Shown: positions 1 through 5,394 of the stretch, piece after piece | Layout of the letters: each line of letters opens with the position of its first letter | Position numbering within the stretch: position 1 is the first letter of the stretch | NCBI GenBank assembly: GCA_002733945.2 | Contig: NVXO02000002.1 | Coordinates: 431,539 to 441,321, forward strand | Length of the DNA stretch: 9,783 nt | Direction: 5' to 3' | Source of the DNA: Sulfurimonas sp. | GTDB taxonomy: Bacteria; Campylobacterota; Campylobacteria; Campylobacterales; Sulfurimonadaceae | Notes under the pieces: model-generated | What the model was told of the DNA's origin: nothing | The model's input: only the letters and a program-made list of their open reading frames with translations | The model's database searches: none | Position numbers and translations under genes: made by a program

Positions 1-193
1 CATGTTCTTTTATATCAGGACGAATGTTAAAAAATCGGTTTGCATACAGAGCTGAAATACCGATACAAGCACCAAGGGTTATTATTAAAAGTGCTATCAA
101 AAAATTATTTGCGGGAGTGCCTAAAGGGAGCAACATAATAAGAATAAGGAAAAACTGACTAAAAACTAAACTATACCCTTTGATGTTTTTCAT
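1..193 (-). CDS. Partial membrane protein, possibly isoprenylcysteine carboxyl methyltransferase-like
   Basis: Only the first 64 residues are in the window; the gene runs off the left edge. It begins MKNIKGYSLVFSQFF and shows two hydrophobic stretches, about residues 8-24 and 31-50, followed by ANRFFNIRPDIKEH. Two N-terminal membrane helices followed by a short polar NIRPDxKEH-type segment resemble small isoprenylcysteine carboxyl methyltransferase/PEMT-like membrane methyltransferases, where a conserved YRYxRHPMY segment should follow just outside the window. The start ATG at 193-191 has a Shine-Dalgarno AAAGG about 7 nt upstream. It lies 79 nt downstream of hsdM in the same direction but has its own promoter-like sequence, so it is probably not part of the restriction system. 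The family call rests on limited sequence. Confidence 0.5.
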   Translation of the reverse strand, partial: MKNIKGYSLVFSQFFLILIMLLPLGTPANNFLIALLIITLGACIGISALYANRFFNIRPDIKEH

Positions 194-214
194 ATAAAAC
201 CTTTATAATATTTT

Positions 215-231
215 ATATGATTATATCATAT
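215..231. repeat. 17-bp palindrome overlapping the -10
   Basis: The sequence ATATGAT-TAT-ATCATAT is a perfect inverted repeat with 7-bp arms and a 3-bp centre. It covers the candidate -10 at 220-225 and could be an operator for a dimeric regulator. All but two of its bases are A or T, so it may also be chance. There is no T-tract on the minus strand after it, so it is not a convincing terminator for hsdM. Confidence 0.35.
220..225 (-). promoter_or_regulatory. Candidate -10 element for the partial membrane protein gene
   Basis: The minus strand reads TATAAT here, a perfect sigma70 -10 hexamer. Transcription would start near 213, giving a leader of about 20 nt before the ATG at 193 with the AAAGG ribosome binding site inside it. 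No good -35 is seen at 17 nt, which is common in Campylobacterota promoters. The region is very A+T-rich, so a chance match is possible. Confidence 0.4.
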
Positions 232-272
232 TGAAGTCTTAAAATAACCTCGCCTACTAAAAACACTCACTT

Positions 273-1748
273 CTACTCTATCAATAATTTAAGTTCACTT
301 ATATCATCACCTATACTTGCTGACAATGCCTCTATATCCCCTAAAATCTCTTTCGTAGGTGGATATTCTATCTCTTCATACTCTATTGTCTTGTAACGGT
401 TGATAGATAGGTCATAGTCATTTTCAACTATCTCAGCTACATCAACAAAAAAGTGTTTCTTGGTATTTTCATAAGCTTCACTATCTTTTTGTGTATATTG
501 TTTTAGTATATCAGGTATATCATTTTGCTCTTGTTTGTTGCGTTTGTCATCTAAGCTATATCCATCAGCTTGCATATCATAGAACCAAACTTTTTGAGTT
601 GAACCACCCTTTACAAAAACCAATACTGCTGTTGATACCCCCGCATAGGGTTTAAACACTCCACTTGGCATAGATATAACGGCTTTGAGTTCGTTGTTCT
701 CTAAAAGGTTCTTTCTGAGTGTTTTATGAGCCTTTGAACTACCAAAAAGAACACCATCGGGAATAATTACACCACAACGACCACCAATATCTAAAACTCT
801 TGAAATCAAATCAACAAAAAGAAGTTCTGTTTTCGTTGAACTTATACTAAAATCTTCACTTTTATCTTCTTTATCAATGCTACCTTTGAATGGTGGATTT
901 GCTAAAACCACTTGATACTTGTCTTTCTCAGTATAGCGTTTTGAGAGTGTATCAGTCTGTTTAATATGTGGGTTTTCTATATCGTGAAGCATCATATTCA
1001 TCATAGAAATTCGTATCATACTTATATCGCTGTCATTACCAAAAAATGTATCGCTAGAGAGTTTATCCCATAACGAGCTATCAGTTAGACTTGCTCCTAA
1101 CTTGCCATCTTTATCCGTGTAGGGTTGAAGCATATGGGTATAAGCACTTACTAAAAATCCTGCTGTTCCACAACTCGGATCAAAAACTCTCTCGCCGATT
1201 TGTGGATTTACAAGCTCTGTTATCATTTTTATTATATGTCTTGGCGTTCTAAACTGTCCGTTCTTACCACTTGAACTTATCTCGCTTAGTAAATACTCAT
1301 ACATATCCCCTAAACTGTCCATAAAACCATTATCGTCTGCTTCAAGTAGGTTAAATACCTCTTCAAGTGCCTCAACGGTCTCGCTGAGTAATGAAGGCTT
1401 CGTAATGATAAAAGCTAAATCTTTAAGTGATTTATTAAACTCACTCCCTTCGTTATAAGTTTTGATAAAAGGGAATGCTACATCTCTAACAGTTTGGAGC
1501 ATACTTTCACTATCTAACTCTTTGAAATTATCCCATTTAGCTTGTTTATCATCTTCAAAAATAGATACATAATCTTCCCCAGTAAAAGAAGATTGAGAGA
1601 TTTTTTGAGTATCTTTTTCACTAAGCATCTTTAGAAAAATCAATGCTGTTATCTGCTCAATGGCGTTTAGAGGATTGGCAATTCCACCACTCCAAAATTT
1701 TGCCCAGATACTATCTATTTTACTTTTCACTTCAGTTCTTATGAACAT
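273..1748 (-). CDS. hsdM: Type I restriction-modification DNA methyltransferase subunit HsdM
   Basis: The modification subunit uses S-adenosylmethionine to methylate adenine N6 in the site chosen by HsdS, and forms both the M2S methylase and the R2M2S complex. The 491-residue length is normal. The N-terminal helical domain (about residues 8-130) contains GGIANPLNAIEQ. The catalytic domain holds the SAM-binding motif DPSCGTAGF at 190-198 and the catalytic NPPF at 284-287, preceded by GQFRTPRHI at 164-172. The start ATG directly abuts the rhuM stop (TAAATG on the minus strand), and its Shine-Dalgarno AAAGGA lies inside the end of rhuM, implying translational coupling. Being last in an operon whose first gene is hsdR is unusual, because the protective methylase is the most distal gene. 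The protein looks intact. Confidence 0.97.
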   Translation of the reverse strand: MFIRTEVKSKIDSIWAKFWSGGIANPLNAIEQITALIFLKMLSEKDTQKISQSSFTGEDYVSIFEDDKQAKWDNFKELDSESMLQTVRDVAFPFIKTYNEGSEFNKSLKDLAFIITKPSLLSETVEALEEVFNLLEADDNGFMDSLGDMYEYLLSEISSSGKNGQFRTPRHIIKMITELVNPQIGERVFDPSCGTAGFLVSAYTHMLQPYTDKDGKLGASLTDSSLWDKLSSDTFFGNDSDISMIRISMMNMMLHDIENPHIKQTDTLSKRYTEKDKYQVVLANPPFKGSIDKEDKSEDFSISSTKTELLFVDLISRVLDIGGRCGVIIPDGVLFGSSKAHKTLRKNLLENNELKAVISMPSGVFKPYAGVSTAVLVFVKGGSTQKVWFYDMQADGYSLDDKRNKQEQNDIPDILKQYTQKDSEAYENTKKHFFVDVAEIVENDYDLSINRYKTIEYEEIEYPPTKEILGDIEALSASIGDDISELKLLIE

Positions 1749-2735
1749 TTATTTTCCTTTTAGTTCTTTGTGCGCTGTCTCAATAAAAGCAATATAATCT
1801 TTTTCTACTCTAGTTAGTTCATTTTTATGCTTTTCCTTATAGATTTCATACTCAGCTTTGGCTCTGTTTATCGCTTGTGTATGACTTCTATTTCCTTTGT
1901 GAGTTAGGACATCTTTTCTAGTCATTTTTAAGAAGTTATCCATCTCCTCTATCCAGTCTTTCATATACATTGGTCTTTTATCAAGAGCTTGAAGTTCTGC
2001 TATCTCAAGATATGCTGTAACTATTCTGTTTAAAATGTTTACTTCATCTTCACTCAGATAGTTTTTTGCTATTTGTATCTCTTTTTTATTTGGGGTTTCA
2101 CCTTTAAAAGTTGTGAGACCCATATGCAAAGTTGTAGAGTCTGCTCTTTGAAAGATTATCTCTGCTGCTGTATGACCATGAGCTGCAAAGTGTAACTTGT
2201 TTTGAATAGTCTTAAAAAAAGTAAGTGAAGTCTCAGCCGAAGCATCATAGTCAACACTTGTCTCATAAATATCTAAAACCTTTCTATAAAATACTTTTTC
2301 AGAAGAACGAATATCGCGAATACGAGCAAGTAATTCATCAAAGTAAGTTCCACCACCAACTTGCTTTAGCATCTCATCATTCATAGTAAAACCTTTTACT
2401 ATGTACTCTTTTAGTCTTGCTGTTGCCCATTGGCGGAACTTTGTACCTTGGTTAGAACGGACTCTATACCCAACGGAGATGATTACATCCAAGTTGTAAA
2501 AATTTGTTGGTTTAGTAGAAAAATCGGAAATTCCGATTTTTCTAATTGTTAGTTCTTCTTTTACTTCATTTTCTTTGTAGATATTTAAAATATGTTCATT
2601 TATCGTAGAGCGACTTTTTTGAAATAAATCACTCATCTGCGCTATGCTTAACCAAATTGTTTCATCTATCAGTCGTGTCTCTATCTTTGTAGTTCCATCT
2701 TCACTTTGGTATATCAACATACTTGTTTCATTCAT
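1749..2735 (-). CDS. rhuM: Virulence RhuM family protein
   Basis: The 328-residue protein belongs to the RhuM family, named after a Salmonella pathogenicity island 3 gene; its biochemical function is not established. An N-terminal part with a likely helix-turn-helix (WLSIAQMSDLFQKSRSTINE, residues 28-47) precedes the family's most conserved block, which starts NLDVIISVGYRV at 81 and ends near KGF at 114-116. The C-terminal half contains HGHTAAEIIFQRADS (186-200), typical of the family, and a charged helical end. Genes of this family recur inside type I restriction operons next to hsdM and hsdS, so a role in regulating or assisting the system is plausible. The ATG overlaps the preceding mini-ORF's stop (ATGA), and its Shine-Dalgarno AGGGAGAG lies in the hsdS-tail repeat. 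A second Met at residue 6 is a less likely start. No truncation is seen. Confidence 0.9.
   Translation of the reverse strand: MNETSMLIYQSEDGTTKIETRLIDETIWLSIAQMSDLFQKSRSTINEHILNIYKENEVKEELTIRKIGISDFSTKPTNFYNLDVIISVGYRVRSNQGTKFRQWATARLKEYIVKGFTMNDEMLKQVGGGTYFDELLARIRDIRSSEKVFYRKVLDIYETSVDYDASAETSLTFFKTIQNKLHFAAHGHTAAEIIFQRADSTTLHMGLTTFKGETPNKKEIQIAKNYLSEDEVNILNRIVTAYLEIAELQALDKRPMYMKDWIEEMDNFLKMTRKDVLTHKGNRSHTQAINRAKAEYEIYKEKHKNELTRVEKDYIAFIETAHKELKGK
2516..2544. repeat. 29-bp perfect palindrome inside rhuM
   Basis: The left arm TAGAAAAATCGGAA (2516-2529), a single centre A (2530) and the right arm TTCCGATTTTTCTA (2531-2544) form a perfect 14-bp inverted repeat. It lies in rhuM codons 64-74 (IRKIGISDFST). 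As RNA it could form a 12-bp stem with a 5-nt loop. The CGG/CCG core next to an A-tract and a T-tract resembles a bidirectional terminator or attenuator, or it could be a binding site. It may simply follow from the coding sequence. Confidence 0.6.
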
Positions 2736-2836
2736 CCTATCTCTCCCTTAAAGGCTTTATCCATAAGGCTTTTATGAAGTTCTTCTACATAAGATGACCA
2801 ATTTCCGTGAAATTCATATATCTCTGGTAAGCTCAT
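2732..2836 (-). CDS. 34-aa mini-ORF, chimera ending in an HsdS C-terminal tail
   Basis: This short frame starts with ATG at 2836-2834, overlapping the DUF3800 stop (TAATG), and ends with TGA at 2734-2732, overlapping the rhuM start (ATGA). It reads MSLPEIYEFHGNWSSYVEE, then LHKSLMDKAFKGE, then IG. The second block is identical to the end of HsdS (residues 392-404), encoded by DNA that is 39/40 identical to 4183-4222. The first 18 or so residues do not match HsdS and look like the start of another protein. I have a vague memory of small uncharacterised proteins starting with LPExYxFxGNW, but cannot check it. No Shine-Dalgarno precedes the ATG, so translation would depend on re-initiation after DUF3800. 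It is probably a recombination remnant that now also serves to couple rhuM translation; a real small protein is possible. Confidence 0.5.
   Translation of the reverse strand: MSLPEIYEFHGNWSSYVEELHKSLMDKAFKGEIG
2741..2780 (-). repeat. hsdS-tail direct repeat, copy 1 (rhuM-proximal)
   Basis: Forty bases match 4183-4222 with one difference (2768 g versus 4210 a), which is synonymous (Ser AGC/AGT). The repeat encodes LHKSLMDKAFKGE and carries the AAGGGAGAG Shine-Dalgarno used by rhuM. With the other copy, 1442 bp away, it brackets the DUF3800 and three-TM genes. Confidence 0.9.
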
Positions 2837-3534
2837 TATCGTGCGTTCCAAACAAAAAGGTTAAATTTTTTAGCAGATAATAAAGTGTTCTTCTTTAATG
2901 AAAATCCTGAGAGCTTTTGTATTCTTGTAATAATTTCTAATTTTGATGATGATGTTTCAAGTCCTCTATTGACATAACCTAATGCCCCAATTATTAAGTC
3001 TGCTAGTTGTAAATGCTCCACTTCGTGAGAATGAACTTGTTGAATTTTTTGTATCATATCTCTATCAAAATCATAATTAGCATTTGCCAATACTTCTTCA
3101 AGTTTTTGAACCTTTTGACTACCTTGTGTATCTTTAATATCTAAATATACATTGTATTTATTTGAATTTTCCAACATTGCATTTATAAGGTAAAAATACA
3201 TTTTATAACAAAAATCATCGTGTGTATTATTATATTGAGTATGATTTAACTTAGATTTATCTGGTATTATTAATCCTCTAAACGAAAGTTCAGGAGTATT
3301 AAAAAAGTAATTAATTAATTCAAGGTAAAAAGGTAGTTTTGTTTTTGATACTTTTGTCCATTTTATCTCAAAGTTTGTTGGTAAATTATGTCTTGTTATG
3401 ATAGCCTTAATCTCTTTTGAAATTCTTTTTCTTTGTTCAATAGAGCATTTAATAGCTCCTAAAATCATTACACTGATACCATCATTTTCTAAATGGCAAC
3501 TCTCATCACAATAAATGTTATATTCTATACTCAT
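2836..3534 (-). CDS. DUF3800 family protein, putative RNase H-fold nuclease
   Basis: The 232-residue protein has the pattern of DUF3800 proteins, a family predicted to have an RNase H-like fold with a two-metal active site; activity and substrate are not established. Candidate acidic ligands are D10 and E11 in IYCDES at the end of the first strand, E56 in NFEIKW, D132 in YLDIKD and D179 in HLQLADLIIGAL, the typical C-terminal signature. The length is normal and the ligands look intact. It follows the three-TM gene by 25 nt, with a Shine-Dalgarno AAGGAAA upstream of the ATG, and its TAA overlaps the next ATG (TAATG). DUF3800 genes are often found among defence and mobile genes. Its position between hsdS and rhuM suggests an accessory anti-phage nuclease acting with the neighbouring membrane protein; that role is inferred. 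Confidence 0.85.
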   Translation of the reverse strand: MSIEYNIYCDESCHLENDGISVMILGAIKCSIEQRKRISKEIKAIITRHNLPTNFEIKWTKVSKTKLPFYLELINYFFNTPELSFRGLIIPDKSKLNHTQYNNTHDDFCYKMYFYLINAMLENSNKYNVYLDIKDTQGSQKVQKLEEVLANANYDFDRDMIQKIQQVHSHEVEHLQLADLIIGALGYVNRGLETSSSKLEIITRIQKLSGFSLKKNTLLSAKKFNLFVWNAR

Positions 3535-3559
3535 TCTACATATTTCCTTTTTTCAAACA

Positions 3560-4177
3560 TTACTTCTCTAACCATTTTGTTAAAAATAACACTATCGCTC
3601 CACCTATGATTGCTGAAACAATAGAAGTAATCATTTGGTCTTTATTCCTTTGAAAAAAATTAGGTCGTTCAAGCTTTCTAAAAGGAATAATTTTTGAGGT
3701 TAGTTTAAAGTTATAGATAAACCCAAGTATCCACCATATCGCTGAACCTAATTGAATAATAGTTCTCAAAATAATATTATCAATTAAAAAGCTTAAACCA
3801 AATATTATTGGAGACAACATATAATCTATAAATTTTATAATATTAGATAAAAAAATTCTTTCTTTTGGTTGTAAAACTGTATTTAATTTTTCGTATAACC
3901 CTCGTTGTAAGGGACTATCATCACTAATATACAAACGAATATCACTTTTTGAAAAATCTAATGATACATATGGTCTATGAGCATAAATTTTTAAGTTTGT
4001 AAAATAATCTTTTTTTATTTTTAAAATTTCTTTAAGGTTATCAAGTTCAAATTCATCAGCTTCAATTTTAACTTCTTCTGGGTGTTCTTTAAAAATACTA
4101 TACAACTCTTCAATATCATCATAATAAATTTTCATTGGTTTAAAAGATTTACTTAAACTTTGCTCTCGCCTTTTCAT
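3560..4177 (-). CDS. Uncharacterised three-TM membrane protein
   Basis: I do not recognise this 205-residue protein. An acidic, soluble N-terminal part (about residues 15-110, beginning MKIYYDDIEELYSIF) is followed by three likely membrane helices: about 112-134, 137-158 and 182-200. A basic loop (KLERPNFFQRNKD, 168-180) precedes the last helix, and the protein ends KWLEK. No signal peptide or catalytic motif is visible. The first ATG overlaps the hsdS stop (ATGA), with Shine-Dalgarno GGGAGAGG inside hsdS; Met15 has no such site, so the first start is preferred. Sampled stretches are extremely A+T-rich (34 G+C of 180 bases in 3781-3900 plus 3961-4020), unlike hsdR or hsdM, suggesting transfer. 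A soluble sensor-like part joined to a small membrane domain, next to a predicted nuclease, fits a membrane effector of a defence module, but this is a guess from context. Confidence 0.8.
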   Translation of the reverse strand: MKRREQSLSKSFKPMKIYYDDIEELYSIFKEHPEEVKIEADEFELDNLKEILKIKKDYFTNLKIYAHRPYVSLDFSKSDIRLYISDDSPLQRGLYEKLNTVLQPKERIFLSNIIKFIDYMLSPIIFGLSFLIDNIILRTIIQLGSAIWWILGFIYNFKLTSKIIPFRKLERPNFFQRNKDQMITSIVSAIIGGAIVLFLTKWLEK

Positions 4178-5394
4178 TTAACCTCTCCCTTAAAGGCTTT
4201 ATCCATAAGACTTTTATGAAGTGTTTCTAAATGTTCTAATTTTTGTTCTTCTTTTATTCTTATTTCATCGATTCTTTTTACTATGTTGGCAAATTGTTTT
4301 TGTAATACAATATTAGGCAAAAACAACTTTAACCTTTTAATCTCTTTAAGACTTAAAAATTGTTGTGCTCCACCTATCGAAGAAATTGTTTTTATAAAAA
4401 ATATAAATTTTTCACTATTCAAATATGCTTCTAAAAATCTTGAATTACACCGTGATATATCATTTTTTAGTAAAGCAACATTCTTCATACTGAATTCATA
4501 ATTAACCATATTCATTGCTGCTGTTCCAAGATTTACACCAATATTAGTATATAACACATCTCCATATTCAGGATTACATCTTTTGTAAATCTCTTTATGT
4601 ATAATTTCGTTGACATAATCTGAATTTATGTAATCTATTTTATATGGTCTAATATGTTTTCCTGTAATAAATTTAATACCACTTGGTAATCTTTCTGGGG
4701 TATCGTGTGTTCCATCTGTAACCTTATGACAACAATTACCTAAATTAACAACTTCCCATTTCATAGGATTTTTAATAGGGTCGCCGAACATCTCTATAAA
4801 CTTTGATTTTAAGAACAAATCATAGTTTGATATAAGCTCTTTTTGTTTCTCAATCAATGCCGAACTAATATCAAGAACTTTTACTATCTTTTCTTGTTGT
4901 GGGGGTGGTGGGATTGGAATAGTCAAATTTTTTAATTTTGTAATAGTAATTTGAGGTTGAGCCGAACCACTAATTATTTCAGAAACATATCTATAAAAAA
5001 TATTGCTTTTAAAATATGTATTTACAAATGAATGAGATAAGTCTTCTGCTGTAATTCTTATTATCGCCATTCCAGAGTTTATTCTAATAATGTCAAATGG
5101 AACATCTTGATTGAAAAATGCTATATTACCTACTGTTCCCCTTGTCGTAATAACTAAATCATTTCTTTCTAATCTACCTTTTCTTAATATCTCATCTTTA
5201 TCTTTTGAAATAAATTGTGTGCTATCAAACTTGAAACCTTTTTTTGAAACATTTTTAGTCGTTAAAAATAAGCAATAATCATTGTCAGAAAAGTCTTCTC
5301 GTTTTGGATAATTTTTTCCTCTATCCCCATCTAAAATCTTGGATAGATTAACCATCTTTTCAACTCTCCACCCAGCAGGAATATTTCCTATCAT
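4174..5394 (-). CDS. hsdS: Type I restriction-modification specificity subunit HsdS
   Basis: HsdS selects the bipartite DNA target for both modification and restriction. The 406-residue protein has the normal two-repeat plan. Recognition domain 1 spans about 5-165 (NIPAGWRVEKM at the start, TTRGTVGNIAFF near 83-94, PIPPPPQQEKI at 160-170). A central spacer helix covers about 165-205, ending FIEMFGDP. Recognition domain 2 covers about 211-362 (MKWEVVNLG, KVTDGTHDTP), and a C-terminal helix ends LHKSLMDKAFKGEVK. The ATG overlaps the hsdR stop (TAATG) behind GAGGAAGAGG, and its TGA overlaps the next ATG. Composition is patchy: 4381-4440 in domain 2 has 9 G+C of 60, while 4861-4920 at the central spacer has 23 of 60, as expected if recognition domains are exchanged between strains. 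The protein looks complete. Confidence 0.96.
   Translation of the reverse strand: MIGNIPAGWRVEKMVNLSKILDGDRGKNYPKREDFSDNDYCLFLTTKNVSKKGFKFDSTQFISKDKDEILRKGRLERNDLVITTRGTVGNIAFFNQDVPFDIIRINSGMAIIRITAEDLSHSFVNTYFKSNIFYRYVSEIISGSAQPQITITKLKNLTIPIPPPPQQEKIVKVLDISSALIEKQKELISNYDLFLKSKFIEMFGDPIKNPMKWEVVNLGNCCHKVTDGTHDTPERLPSGIKFITGKHIRPYKIDYINSDYVNEIIHKEIYKRCNPEYGDVLYTNIGVNLGTAAMNMVNYEFSMKNVALLKNDISRCNSRFLEAYLNSEKFIFFIKTISSIGGAQQFLSLKEIKRLKLFLPNIVLQKQFANIVKRIDEIRIKEEQKLEHLETLHKSLMDKAFKGEVK
4183..4222 (-). repeat. hsdS-tail direct repeat, copy 2 (in intact hsdS)
   Basis: This is the 3' end of the intact hsdS gene, encoding residues 392-404 (LHKSLMDKAFKGE). It matches 2741-2780 at 39 of 40 bases and supplies the GGGAGAG Shine-Dalgarno for the downstream three-TM gene, just as copy 1 does for rhuM. 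Confidence 0.9.

Noticed and set aside
1..272. Attachment-site copy of the tRNA-Ser 3' end at the far side of the restriction operon
   Set aside because: No stretch resembling the tRNA T-arm and acceptor end was found there, and no integrase gene is present, so tRNA-targeted integration is not supported within this window.
4283..4501. Plus-strand open frame of 72 codons inside hsdS
   Set aside because: It lies fully antisense within the well-supported second recognition domain of hsdS and its peptide resembles no known family; it follows from the A+T-rich antisense sequence.
4899..4916. G-rich run in hsdS as a phase-variation tract
   Set aside because: The longest run is only five G and it encodes the normal proline-rich PIPPPP segment before the HsdS spacer helix; it is too short to slip readily.
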